DNA of 64,000 nt from Calliphora vicina (Eukaryota > Arthropoda > Insecta > Diptera > Calliphoridae), in contig NC_088780.1 in assembly GCF_958450345.1 (NCBI RefSeq), forward strand, positions 168,746,726 to 168,810,725, read 5' to 3'. The position numbers and the translations under genes were made by a program. Position 1 is the first letter of the stretch, and each line of letters starts with the position of its first letter. Of this stretch, positions 35,395 to 47,597 are shown one piece after another. The notes beneath the pieces were generated by a model. The model did not search any database, was not told the origin of the DNA, and saw only the letters and a program-made list of their open reading frames with translations.

Positions 35395-36161
35395 ACTTGG
35401 TTTTGGGTAAATACCATTCGTTTTGAGTGGCAAGAGTTATTATGAACACCATAGAAGACATTATAACTTATTTAAATTTAGAATTATGAAAAATACCCCA
35501 AACTGAGTATATGAGAAAATAAATTTCTTCATAAAACTGTTTGAATTGTTCGTTATTCGAAAATGGTAATTTTTAAATTCTTCGTAAGAAATTGTTCAAT
35601 TAATCGAACGATCATTATTCGAATAGATACCCTAATAATAGCCCATGCAGACTGTCGCCCAATTACTTGATTTCATATTTCTTTAGAATCTCAACTCCAA
35701 GATTCAATTTGATTCAAAAACCGAAAAATGCCATCGTCTTTGCGTAAACTGACAGCTGAACATAGAAAGTGATTTTTTTAATGTATACTGTGATTCTAAT
35801 TGAATTTGATTGCAGTTTCAAAATGTGTTTAGGAGACTAACAAAGTTTTGCAGTTGAATTAAGTTCAATTTATTATATAGAAGTATGTACGCAACACACA
35901 CCCTCCTTAAAGAAGCAGTGAAGTGGTCGAGCTTTAATTGTATAGTAAAAATATTATTCAAATTAAGCTTCTGCATTCCTACCATTGATAATGTACTTAA
36001 AAGCGTGAAGGTCTCTATCTCAATATGTAGCTAAATGTTGTCATGTCACAATGTGTATATACATGGTTATACTTATATATGGGTACAACTATTGTTGATA
36101 ATTCTAAATAAAAAAAAAACACACCCAATATTCAATAATTCTCTTTGTGTCTTTCTTACAG
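35395..36161. other. Intron end of the proline-rich gene, no feature recognised
   Basis: No coding or repeat feature was seen. It ends with the acceptor ttcttacag at 36153-36161. An in-frame GTG just upstream makes the ORF look longer, but those bases are intronic. Confidence 0.45.
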
Positions 36162-37254
36162 CTTATAACAATTATGGTCACTGTAATGGTGACAATTGCG
36201 TATTGTGAGGGAAAAGCTGCTTTGCGTCGTAAACCCAAAGTATATAATGCTTTGATAACCACAGACGAAGACTTGGTGCAGAGTCGAGCATATCCAGTTA
36301 TACAACCAACAATACATGAAACCGGTATTGCTCACTATGGACCTTATGGTCCATACAATCCATATGGAATTTACAATCAACATGTGGTAAGGCTTGCTCA
36401 ACCCATTGCACCGGCATTAATGCCTAAGGAACAGGTTAGTTTTACAAATTATAATATTATCGGCAATGGAAACTATAAAACATTTAATGTATTTATTTCA
36501 GCTGCCTTATTCTCTACCGCCACCACAATTTCCGCCACAAATTATGCAACAACCGTTAGTGCCACAACCTTTAGCTGGTTATCCTTTACCGCAGAATCCA
36601 CCAACAGCTCCAGCTGCGGAAAATCCACAAGCGTCACCATTACCACCTACAGGCATGGAAGAACAGCAACAACCTACAGTACAACCTCCAACAGCACCAG
36701 CTGAATTACCAAAAGATCCCAATCAGCCCATTAAAATGCCATCAGAACAATTGCCAATACCTCTGAATCAATATGGCTTACCACCTTCACTGATACCTCT
36801 TAGACAACCACAGCCATATCATCCTCGTGCCTATCCTTATCCATCACCAAATGGACCTGGACAACCTTTCCATTTGCCACCGTACAGATTCAATCAAATT
36901 CCTCCCTTGTATTACAATACTTTTCCAGGTTTAAGACAACAGTTTTTGCCGCCTTACAACTACCTGCCCACAGGTCCACAATTTCCCTTGAGCAACACAA
37001 TACCCACAGACAAAACTTATCCTCAACCTCCCAGCCAACCGTTGCCAGTAGCAACAGCCGCTCCTACACTCCCTACACTCCCTCCACTCACTACAGCTGA
37101 GGAACCAACTGAAAGTTCAGTGCCATCTACCGACTCCCTAGAACCTGAACCGCCATTTGAAACTATCAAAAATGGCTCAAAGAGCAAAGACAGCAGTGTA
37201 CCAGATGTACCACCACCACCAATACCATCGGGTGCTAAATCCAAACAATCTTAA
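36162..37254 (+). CDS. Secreted proline-rich protein (main coding exons)
   Basis: I do not recognise the gene. The exons are 36162-36434 (91 codons) and 36502-37254, with a 67-nt phase-0 intron (GTTAGT...TTTCAG). With the inferred exon 26485-26496 the protein is 345 aa. The N-terminus (LITIMVTVMVTIAYC) is hydrophobic, so the product is probably exported. It then has a basic LRRKPK segment, a Tyr/Gly/Pro stretch (HYGPYGPYNPYGIYNQH), and a long Pro/Gln-rich region with PPPQFPPQ, PLPQNPP and PAYPYPSP-like runs. The C-terminus is Ser/Thr/Glu-rich and ends PPPPIPSGAKSKQS. There is no cysteine in the mature part beyond the signal peptide and no known domain. It could be cuticle- or matrix-associated or a glycosylated secreted protein; this is inference from composition. 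AATAAA at 37361 fits its 3' end. Without the upstream exon, the start could be ATG 36174. Confidence 0.85.
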
Positions 37255-37360
37255 GTTGTCACACTTTTCGTTATTTTAAATAATTTTAGACGAATTTTTT
37301 TAAGTTATTATTTATTACAAATCAAATCTAAAATTTTGAATCTTTAAGATTCCATCGATC

Positions 37361-37366
37361 AATAAA
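37361..37366 (+). promoter_or_regulatory. Polyadenylation signal, proline-rich gene
   Basis: AATAAA lies 107 nt after the stop codon at 37252-37254. Confidence 0.5.
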
Positions 37367-37399
37367 CGAAACTAAATATTTTTATTTTATTTTATATTA

Positions 37400-37782
37400 G
37401 TTCAATAAGAATTCACTATTAGTTTTAATAAGAACACACAAAATGCACATTAACAAAAATAAATTTTAAAATTGTAGTTATGATTTTCTTTTTGATCTTA
37501 TAATAAAATATTGCAAATAATTTTGATATCGTACATAAATTTTTACTATGCAACTTAATATGTTGACATGTGGACAGAAAAATAGGTGCGTTCATTACAT
37601 TTTTTAAAAGTAATAGAAATTTTCTTATACTTACCATCAAAAAATATGGGGGTATATTGATTCTGTCATTCTGTTTGTAACACATCAACATATTGTACGA
37701 TTCTAAGACGGGCTTTGTCCGTCCGTCTGTCTGTACTATCGGTTGATAAGGTTTGTTTGGAAATTAAAATGGGCAATATCGG
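37400..37782. other. Gene-free, short (GTCY)n-bearing repeat piece
   Basis: It contains 'gacgggctttgtccgtccgt' and a further GTCT tract at ~37710-37732, preceded by 'tctgtcattctgtttgtaac' as in mini-me right ends. It is probably a diverged mini-me relative. Confidence 0.5.
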
Positions 37783-38599
37783 TCCATGATTTTACTAGCC
37801 CTCATACAAATTTCTCCTTTGAATAATATTTGAGCAGTCATAAATATTGTTACGAAATTGTACTTGAATTCAAATATAACGATTTTAAGGGCTGATTTAA
37901 AAGTAGCATAATGCTTTCAAATAACAGTGCTGTAATAGCAAACTGTAACATATCTGTGGGCATTATTAAATAAAAGCTTTCAGTTGATTTGATCGTAAGT
38001 TGGCAACGTTGTATTCGAATTCGAATATTCAGTTAAAGAACATTGTAGAAAGTACACCACAGATGGCGTATGTATTAGTAAGATCTAGAATATTCGAATT
38101 TTGACAGTTAAAGAACAATCTAGAGTGCAGATGGCAGTGTTATAAATAGTGGCAGAGGTTGCAGTCGTGAGTCAGTTTATCAGAGACGCTTTTCGAATAA
38201 ACATCAACTGAGTGCCTTAAAGTGTGTTGTGTTTTTCAAGTAAATTCGTGTATTTTATAAATTGTGTCTGTATTTCTGCGAATTTACAAACGTGTATAAA
38301 CAACATTGAGTGACTATTTAATTCTGTTGTTGTACATTTGAATAAATAAAGAGTTGTTACCATTTTCAAACTACTAAACGGCTTTTATTTGCAATCAAAA
38401 GTATCCGGTTTATTTAAAGGAAATAAACCAGCGTTTTGAAAAGGTTAAAACGTAACAATATGTAAATTATGCAACAATCATGATAAAATGTTGCATAAAT
38501 TAGTTCTAAGTACTAAGTAAAGTATGGCGAAAATCGGGAAACATTTGTCCCTAGTACCCATACAATGTTCCTCTCAGAAAATGACTTGAACATTCATAA
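37783..38599 (+). repeat. Dispersed repeat X, copy interrupted by LTR and Helitron
   Basis: X sequence runs 37783-37847, is split by the solo LTR, continues 38458-38599, is split again by a Helitron at 38600, and resumes 40012-40120 ('ttatatctttctaccaactt'). Confidence 0.8.
37848..38457 (+). mobile_element. Solo LTR, family L, copy 3, with ATAT TSD
   Basis: It runs TGTTACG...CGTAACA and is flanked by ATAT at 37844-37847 and 38458-38461. Removing it and one ATAT restores repeat X (cataaatatgt...). The LTR contains a TATA-like TTATAAATAG (~38139) and an 'aataaa' motif. There is no internal domain. Confidence 0.88.
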
Positions 38600-38936
38600 T
38601 CTATATAAATAAAAATCAAATGTCGTTCGTTGGTAATTGCATCAGTTGAGAACGACCGGACCGATTTAGACAATTTTTTTTAAAAAAAATGTTGGTCATA
38701 GTCCACCTTTACCACTTTTTTCGATTTATCCAAAATCGAATAACGGCTGCACCGATTTGGCTAATTTTTTGTTTAAATGTTCATTGAATCCAAAAAAGAA
38801 AAATTTACCACGCCAATTTTTGTTCGATATATCCAAAAACACAGGACGCATGGACCGATTTGGCAAATAGCAATAGTCCGCAAAAGTTTTTGCAGAAATA
38901 AAATTTGTCCACGTCCACTTATTAAATACATCTATC

Positions 38937-39960
38937 TGTGATCACTCATATTTCTGACAAAAAATCTATTTTTTATATAAAAACTCAAAATATCTAAATT
39001 CGCTAAAAACTTGGCCAATAAGCGTTTAATCAAGAAATGAGATCGATCTGTAATCACTTATATTTCCGAATATAAATCAATTTTTTATATACAAACTCAA
39101 AATATCTAAATTCGCTATTAACTTGGCCAATTAGAGTGTAATCATGAGTGTAATTTGAATCATATTTGGCCCTTAGGGTTTGATTGTTAATAAATGAAAT
39201 AAATAAAAAAAAATAAAAAGGAGTTCGATCTGTGATCACTCATATTTCTGAACAAAAAACGATTTTTTATATAACAACTTAAAATATCTAAATTCGTTAA
39301 TAACTTGGCCAATAAGCGTTTAATCAAGAAAAGGAGCTCGATATGTGATCACTTATATTTCTGACCAAAAATTTATTTTTTATATAAAAACTCAAAATAT
39401 CTAAATTCGCTAATAACTTGGCCAATAAGCGTTTAATCATGAAAAGGAGTTCGATCTGTGATCACTCATATGTCTGAACTAAAATTTATTTTTTATATAA
39501 AAACTCAAAATATCTAAATTCGTCAATAACTTGGCCAATAAGCGTTTAATCAAAAAAAGGAGCTCGATCTGTGATCACTCATATTTCTGAAAAAAATTGA
39601 TTTTTTATAAAAAACTCAAAATATCTAAAATCGTTCGTAACTTGGCCAATAAGCGTTTAATCAAGAAAAGTAGCTCGATCTGTGATCACTCATATTACTG
39701 AACAAAAATCGATTTTTTATATAAAAACTCAAAACATCTAAATTTGCTAATAATTTGGCCAATAAGCGTTTAATCATATTTTTATCCAAAAATAGATTTT
39801 TTATATAAAAACTCAAAATATATAAATTCGTTAATAACTTTGACAATAAGCGTTTAATCAAGAAAAGGAGCTCGATCTGTGATCACTCATATTTCTCGAT
39901 CTGTGATCACTCATATTACTGACCAAAAATCGATTTTTTTATATAAAAACTCACAAATCG
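38937..39960 (+). repeat. Tandem satellite, ~113-bp period, inside the Helitron
   Basis: About nine units carry 'ctgtgatcactcatatttct', 'gattttttatataaaaactc' and 'aacttggccaataagcgttt'. Starts near 39344, 39457, 39569 and 39680 give the period. One unit is split by a retroposon tail (39130-39216) and another is deleted near 39770. Confidence 0.85.
39130..39216 (+). mobile_element. Short 5'-truncated retroposon tail
   Basis: 'gtaatttgaatcatatttgg', 'cccttag', 'ttgattgttaataaat' and an A-rich (AAATA) tail are inserted between 'taatcatga' and 'aaggagttcgat' of a satellite unit. A neighbouring unit (~39435) shows the uninterrupted junction. The same tail occurs at 44180-44366. Confidence 0.7.
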
Positions 39961-40315
39961 AACACAAGCATTTTTTTAATTTGACAGGACAACGTCTGTC
40001 GGATCAGCTAGTTGTATAATAATAATTAATATCATGATAAAATTTTACATAAACATGTTTTATATCTTTCTACCAACTTTAGTTAAGATTGGTCCATAAT
40101 TGACTCTACCCCCCATATTGCCCATATATGTATGTATATAGTCAAATATTTATAACATTCCACTAGTAGAAACGCATTCTGTAAAATATTTTAGATTTTT
40201 TTTCTATAATATGCCTCAGTATTGGACAGTGATTTATATATTGGGTGTATGACTTAAAAATGCGGAATTTATAATAGATGGCGTATCTTTTGAATGCGGT
40301 TTTTGTTTTTAATAA

Positions 40316-40378
40316 CCTATCAGGCCTGTCACAGTATTTTATTCCGATCGAAAGTGGAATTAATTTTGTTCAGGTAAA
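40316..40378. repeat. Truncated MITE C end
   Basis: 'caggcctgtcacagtatttt' followed by 'attccgatcgaaagtggaat' matches one end of the MITE at 46357-46713. Confidence 0.65.
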
Positions 40379-40489
40379 AATCATTTGATTACTGTTAGTT
40401 CTATTTAAAAAGCAAACTATAAAAAAGGGCATTTTGAAGTGATTCAAAAAAATAAGGAATAGAATTTATGAAATTGTCTACGCCATTTT

Positions 40490-40632
40490 TCATTGAAATT
40501 GAGAACATTATACCTACATGATATTGAGAAAATTCCAAATGAAATGGAGAATTTCCATTTTAAATTGAGAAAATTCCAAATGAAATTGAGAAATTGCATT
40601 TGAAATTGAGAAAATTCCAAATGAAATTCAGA
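40490..40632 (+). repeat. Short tandem repeat (gagaaaattccaaatgaaat)
   Basis: Three to four diverged copies of a ~37-bp unit containing 'aaattgagaaaattccaaat'. Confidence 0.75.
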
Positions 40633-41289
40633 AATTTTTTTTTTTCACCATAGGATGTCCTCCATAGCATTAAGATCTGTTGAACACTTGGGGATTGTTT
40701 AATTCGAACATTTAATTTACGGACTTTTTGTTAGCATATATTTGTTGCAATAATTATAATCAATTGTCTATTTTATGCGAGTCGGTTAATAGAACAATTC
40801 AAGCTACTATTGGTTTGGACCCATATTGATTGGATGTAGGGTGCTCAATTAATTTCTAAGTCATTGAACTGTTAAACATTTATTATGGGTTATTTTTTGT
40901 TTGACTACCTGATACAATAACACAAGTTTACAAAAAATATATTTTTCGTTTATTGAACGGTAGTTTATTAAGTATTTTTTGTGTCAATTATTATACGTCA
41001 CAATTTTAAGAAAAATCGGTTTTCATATTTCATCTACCCTAAGCATACAAATGTATTTCTTTTATGGATTTGAAATCTCACAAAAAAATTTGTTTTTAGG
41101 TATCGTAATAATAAAAAAAAATAAACTTGTGTATAATTTTTATGCGGTTAAATAAAATGCTATTAAATTGTTGACTATCTTTAAAAATTTTCTCCACTGT
41201 CCACGTTTTTGAGCGGACGGTTAACAGATAAATGGCAGATCTATCCCAATAAATCAAGGTAAAAACAGAAATTTTTATATTGATACTTA

Positions 41290-41850
41290 AATATCAGAGC
41301 TGTAAATGAATTATTCATTTTTGAATTAATTCGCGAATTATTTTCACACAAAAAAATTAATTGAATGAAATTAGAGTCAATTCAAATGAATTTGGTAAAA
41401 ATTAATTGCAATTAATTTCCAACTGTAATGAATGAATTTCTAGAATGAATTGCAATTCGTTTCTAATTCCCATGATATACTGGAATTGTCAGGTAGCGGC
41501 AGAATATGAATTGAATTATTAGGTATCGGCGAAAATCCTATCAAAATTTTGATTATTTGCTAAAAGATCTGCTCATGAATTTTATTGATTGCAACTCATT
41601 TTTGATTTCATTCATTTGAATGAATTCAATATCAATTCAATTCAAAAGAATTGGAAATTAATTGCAATTCACTTTAACAAATTCATTTGAATTGGGAATG
41701 AATTGCAATTCATTTTACAGATTCATTTGAATTGAAAACGAGTTGCAACTCTTTTTTACAAATTCATTTGAATTGGAAATGAACTGAAATTCATTCCTGT
41801 CTAATTCGTTTGAATTGATTCAAATTTCAATTCAATTCTTTCTTGTTAAA
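41290..41850. repeat. Degenerate minisatellite (ATTCATTTGAATT)
   Basis: Repeating 'aattcatttgaattg' and 'gaaatgaattgcaattcatt' units at ~55-bp spacing. Many units are self-complementary. Confidence 0.75.
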
Positions 41851-41870
41851 ATTAAGTAACATTAAAATTA

Positions 41871-42001
41871 ATGTGCTGTTTTTCTATAGCGAGTGATCGC
41901 TTTGAGTGGACGTTTTACATGTATTTTGTTTTTGTTACAATAACAAAACACATGTTAAATTTCCACTCAAAGTACTCGTTCGCTATAGAAAAACAGCACA
42001 T
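41871..42001. mobile_element. Fold-back MITE (131 bp)
   Basis: Left arm ATGTGCTGTTTTTCTATAGC...CTTTGAGTGGA...ACATGT is complementary to the right arm over about 50 nt with few mismatches. The centre is also partly palindromic. TAA is present on both sides if the ends are TGTGCTG/CAGCACA (41872-42000). No coding. Confidence 0.8.
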
Positions 42002-42614
42002 AAGTATTTTCTTTCTTAATAAATAAGTATCTCAAAAGTTGGATGTCCTGGATTTTTTCAATATTTTTCACGAATGTATATTTCACATCATGAACAAATA
42101 CCTTGTAAACTAGTGTAATTTTACTCAGAATAATAGAATTGTATAGGTAGATATGTACATAGAATAATAATTGTTTGTACATTGCAGATGTTGCCTATAA
42201 ATGCATTTCATATTTTCACATAAATATGAATTTACTAACTTGCAAACAGGCACGTTGTACATGTGTACAGTGTACACACTAAATGAAATGTCAAAGAATC
42301 TTTAATGTTTTCCCCTTAATCTCCAGAGGATACATGTGTTATATTTGTGTTTAAAATACAAATAGCAACAACCACTAAGAACAATATGCAAAATTTGCAA
42401 TAATTCGGAGAAGAATTATAATGATCGTTCGTCATAAAATACATAATACATGCATGCATACTTTCGCTTTCATCCATAAACTCATCTCAACATTTACACC
42501 AATTCAAGTGCAACAATAAGTCCAGGCACAGTCACTGACTGACTGTCATCCCCCTGGGATTATACACATGGTGATTAATCAACCAAACGACATTAACTCT
42601 GGATGCCACAAAAA

Positions 42615-42624
42615 TATATAAAAG
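42615..42624 (+). promoter_or_regulatory. TATA box of the small secreted-protein gene
   Basis: TATATAAAAG lies 52 bp before the ATG at 42676, predicting a start near 42646 in 'accatttacag'. Confidence 0.75.
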
Positions 42625-42675
42625 GAGGAGACTTTCAAAAACCATTTACAGTTTAAAATTGTACTTTCAAGTGAA

Positions 42676-43091
42676 ATGAAACTAAAATTCAAATTTATTT
42701 CCATACTCATCATATTGCTTGGATTTGTTTGTGGTATGTATTGTATAAACAAATAAAAAATATAAAAAAAAAGTATGAATTATTCGATTTAAAGAACTCT
42801 TTTCACTATTTAGCATCCCAAGCTGGCACTTTTAAACCGTTTGTGCGCAGTCGTTACAGTTTACGTTGGCGTAAAACTACAGAGACGCCCAAAGCTTGGG
42901 ACTCATCAACTGCATCCGGCAGTAAGGAGGACGTAGAAAAAATCTCTTCAAAAACCATCGACATATCAGAGATCCCTACAGACAATTCCATACAATTAAC
43001 AACCGTCACGTCGTTACTGAAAACATCCACACATTCAACAGACTATGATTATTATAATAATGAGGTCGAAGAAGGAGAACACAAAAATTAA
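42676..43091 (+). CDS. Small secreted Ser/Thr-rich protein
   Basis: I do not recognise the gene. The exons are 42676-42733 and 42814-43091, with an 80-nt intron (GTATGT...TTTAG, phase 1), giving 111 aa. Residues 1-23 (MKLKFKFISILIILLGFVCA then SQA) form a clear signal peptide, so the mature protein begins near GTFKPFVRSRY. The mature part starts basic (RSRYSLRWRK), becomes Ser/Thr-rich (KISSKTIDISEIP, TTVTSLLKTS) and ends acidic (YNNEVEEGEHKN). The mature part has no cysteine and no known domain. The tight TATA box, short 5' UTR, short intron and AATAAA at 43157 resemble genes for abundant secreted peptides. An antimicrobial, cuticular or saliva/gland role is possible but unproven. Confidence 0.82.
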
Positions 43092-43156
43092 CTCTACTAT
43101 AAATTGTAAATTAATCTATAATACATATAACAATCTTTTTATACATTTTATATTGT

Positions 43157-43162
43157 AATAAA
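43157..43162 (+). promoter_or_regulatory. Polyadenylation signal, small secreted protein
   Basis: AATAAA lies 66 nt downstream of the stop codon. Confidence 0.6.
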
Positions 43163-43457
43163 ATTAAGAAAGCAATGGTGAGAAAAACATTTAATGGGAT
43201 AAATTGTGGTGAATCAAATTGGATATTCAAAATATTTTTTTGGTGAAAAAAGAAAACACCGTTGTTAGCACGATTAGAAATTGATCTAACAAATCTGTTC
43301 GTTTATCTGTTATATAACGGATGAGCAAATATTTGCATTAGCAACATTATATTACGAATAAAGAACGTATTTTACATCCAATACAAGGAAATCGTCTTTC
43401 CTTCCGTTATACTATTTTAATTGAAGCGTTTTAAAGTATAAATCATAGATTAATACA

Positions 43458-43598
43458 CATAGATCGGAAACTCTCCTGTCAAAAACCTAAATCACCTAAA
43501 TCAGTGAAAAACCTAAACGGAACCTCAGAGAATGTACAAAAAACAACACTATTGAATAATTTTTTTGTTTGAGTTTTTTTCTAGTTTGGCCTCTATGT
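43458..43598. mobile_element. MITE family E, copy 1
   Basis: 'catagatcggaaactctcct' plus 'gtcaaaaacct' on the left and 'ggcctctatg' on the right. It is homologous to 60498-60695. The ends are imperfectly inverted. Confidence 0.6.
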
Positions 43599-43687
43599 TT
43601 ATACCAACATGAGATTGTGAGGATTTTGAAAATTTATTTTACAAACATGGAGTAACAAATTTATTGACAAATAAATATATTCTTAAA

Positions 43688-44178
43688 CAAGTAAGAGTGC
43701 TATATTCGGCTGTGCCGAATCTTATATACCCTTCACCAAATTATAATTCAAAATTTTAAATATTTTTAGGTAAACAAAATTTAATTTTTTTCCAGTTGTT
43801 TTTTTAATTTTTTGTAAAAAAATTTTTTTCGATTGTTATTTTAAATTTTTTAATTTAAAATTTTTTTTTTTAAATTTTAAAAATTTTTTTTTTTTTGTGA
43901 AAAAAAAATTCGTGTTAAAATTTTTTTTTCCGATTTTGACCCATTGTAGGTCCAACTTACTATGGTCTTATATACGTCGTTGCAAATGTCTTTGAAATAT
44001 CTATAATTAGATATCCATATTGTCTATATTAATGTCTTAGTAATCCAGATATATGTAGGTAAAAAATCGAGGTTGTCTTAGTTTTTTCCTCATATCTCAG
44101 CCATTTGTGGACCGATTTTGCTGATTTTAAATAGCAAAATTCTCGAAAGCATGTCTGACAGAATCGTTGAAGATTATT
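43688..44178 (+). repeat. mini-me/DINE-like repeat, right-truncated copy
   Basis: It starts 'acaagtaagagtgctatatt' with the ATTCGGCTGTGCCGAAT palindrome and runs to 'gtctgacagaatcgttgaag'. It stops just before the (GACA)n position, where a retroposon tail follows. Confidence 0.85.
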
Positions 44179-44179
44179 G

Positions 44180-44366
44180 ATTATAATATTTTTTTTTCTC
44201 ATATGTTTCTTTTTAATTAATTTATTTTTTTTAATTTCTATGCCTACTATGAATATATTTTTAAATTTTCTTTAATTTTATGTAATTTTTTTTTCCTGAG
44301 TGGAATTTGAATCATATTTGGCCCTTAGAGCTTGATTCTTAATAAATTAAATAAATAAAAATAAAA
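44180..44366 (+). mobile_element. 5'-truncated non-LTR retroposon tail
   Basis: A T-rich 3' UTR-like stretch is followed by 'ggaatttgaatcatatttgg', 'cccttagagcttgattctta' and an (AAATA)n tail. It shares this end with 39130-39216. It lies between two mini-me copies. Confidence 0.65.
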
Positions 44367-44370
44367 TAAA

Positions 44371-45778
<1,408 letters not shown>

Positions 45779-45789
45779 CCTGTATCGGT

Positions 45790-46985
45790 TTTTGGTGGGA
45801 AATATGAGTGACGAATTATGAGTGATATTAGATTTTTCTTATAAAGATCGATATTTGATAGGAAATAAGAGTGATCACAGATTATTGTCCTTTTTCGTCT
45901 AGGACTTCTTATTAACGAATTATGAGTGATTTTAAATTGTTAAAAAAAAATCTATATTTGGTTGGAAATATGAGTGATCGCAGATTTTTGTCCCTATGAG
46001 TGATTTTAGATGTTTCATATAAAAACAATATGAGTGATCGCAGATTATTGTCCTTTTTCGCCAAGGACCTCTTATTTACGAATTGTGAGTGATTTTAGAT
46101 TTTTCATATAAAAATCTATATTTGATGGAAATAAGTGTGATCACAGATTATTGTACTTTTTGCTATTAACGATCTATAAGTAATTTTAGATTTTTCATAT
46201 AAAAATCGATATTTTGTGCGAACACAGATTGTTGTCCTGTTTCGTCTATATAAAAATCGATATTTGATAGGAAATAAGAATGATCATAGATTATTGTCCT
46301 TTTTCGTCTAGGACTTCTTATTAACGAATTATGAGTGATTTTAAATTGTTCATATACAGGCCTGTCACACATTTTGTTCGGAATGGTTTCAATTCCGTAG
46401 TTTTTATTCCGATCGATTTCGTTTTAGGTTCTTCAGATTCCGTGTAATTTATTAATTCCAAAAATATATCATATTTCTGTATTTCAGATTTTAATTTGAC
46501 AGCGTTTTTCACATTAAAACAAATGTTAAGGTTTTGGTACAGAAATTGATTAAAAATTTTAGAAAATCAAATAATTACAATCAAATATCAATTCCACTTT
46601 GAAAACTGAAAGTGGTTTCATTCCGAAAGAAATTTTCGTTTTACTTTTTCTGAAGAAGCAAAATATGGAATTAATTCCACTTCCCATCGGAATGGAATTC
46701 TGTGACAGGCCTGATAAAAATCGATATTTGGTTGGAAATATGAGTGATCGCAGATTGTTGCCCCTATGAGTGATTTTAGATGTTTCATATACAAACGATA
46801 TTTGGTTGGAAATATGAGTGATCGCAGATTATTGTGCTTTTTCGTCTAGGACCTCTTATTAGCGATCTATGAGTGATTTTAGATTTTTCATATAAAAATC
46901 GATATTTGGTAAAGTGATTACAGATTATTTTCATATATCCCACAGGTATATTAAAATTTTCCAAAGTACTATCATTAATATTCAA
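45790..46985 (-). repeat. Tandem satellite, GTGATCACTCATATTTC family, inverted orientation
   Basis: Repeating 'ggaaatatgagtgatcgcag', 'attattgtcctttttcgtct' and 'catataaaaatcgatatttg' units at ~110-120 bp. It is the reverse complement of the motif array inside the Helitron at 38937-39960. It is interrupted by MITE C at 46357-46713. Confidence 0.8.
46357..46713. mobile_element. MITE C with CAGGCCTGTCACA ends and ATA TSD
   Basis: The ends are CAGGCCTGTCACA and TGTGACAGGCCTG. The interior arms are also inverted ('ttccgatcga', 'ggaattaattcca'). It is inserted in a satellite unit: ATA flanks both ends, and neighbouring units show the intact 'catataaaaatcg'. No coding. The terminal CAGGCCTG is itself palindromic. 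Confidence 0.85.
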
Positions 46986-46989
46986 ATTT

Positions 46990-47590
46990 TTTTTGGTTCA
47001 AAATGTACCATATTATATATCAAATTAAAGGTATTTCGATACACCTCTCAATGATGGCCATATTGCTCATATACATAATTAATTAATTATACTTTACTTT
47101 AAAGGTAGAATAAAAATATTTTTTTTTTCTCACAGTGTGTATTTAAAATAATAGAAAATAATAATCACCCTGTATTTGCTAGTTATAAATATAATATGGC
47201 AACATCTACTTAAAATCAGCTGAACTCAAGGTCAATTTATACAAGGTAGAGCCAATCAAACAGCTGATTACATTTTTCGCTTTTTTGGTTCTATTTTCTG
47301 TCAAAGCTTGTTTTTATATTTCAATATTTACATATTCAATGCTTATAAAGAAAATATTGATTTTTTACATAAATAAGATAAGCCCCCACTATTCAATTAT
47401 CCACACAATATTAAGTTTTAATACATTTTTTTTTAATTTTTCATTCCTGTTTTTTTGACATTTGGTAAGACCAATTGTTGTTTATGTAGAAATGCCACCA
47501 CCTTGGCTGAACTCGTTTTAACAAATACACCTAGCGATTGCAAAATTTGTAAATTTTAATAAAAGATTTTAGAATTAAATTAATATAAAT
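46990..47590. other. Upstream region of the PCD gene
   Basis: No coding or repeat feature recognised. It directly precedes the PCD start codon at 47598, so it should contain the promoter. No TATA box is obvious. Confidence 0.4.
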
Positions 47591-47597
47591 AAGAATA

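Larger units (their letters stand above)
38600..40011 (+). mobile_element. Non-autonomous Helitron with internal satellite array
   Basis: The 5' end TCTATATAAATAAAAATC is preceded by A. The 3' end ...GGATCAGCTAG is followed by T, with a short hairpin (gacag/ctgtc, 39983-40000) just before it. The insertion splits repeat X between A and T without duplication, the Helitron signature. Most of the interior is a ~113-bp tandem array. There is no Rep/Hel coding sequence. Confidence 0.85.

Noticed and set aside
36147..36704. 185-codon ORF as a single-exon gene
   Set aside because: It begins in the intron at a GTG and runs through the 36435-36501 intron into a shadow frame; the spliced model keeps the proline-rich frame.
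36998..37254. Collagen-like or extensin identity for the proline-rich protein
   Set aside because: No Gly-X-Y repeat and no regular SPPPP motif; only overall Pro/Gln richness.
38937..39960. CRISPR-like array
   Set aside because: Repeats are continuous ~113-bp satellite units without unique spacers, inside a eukaryotic Helitron.
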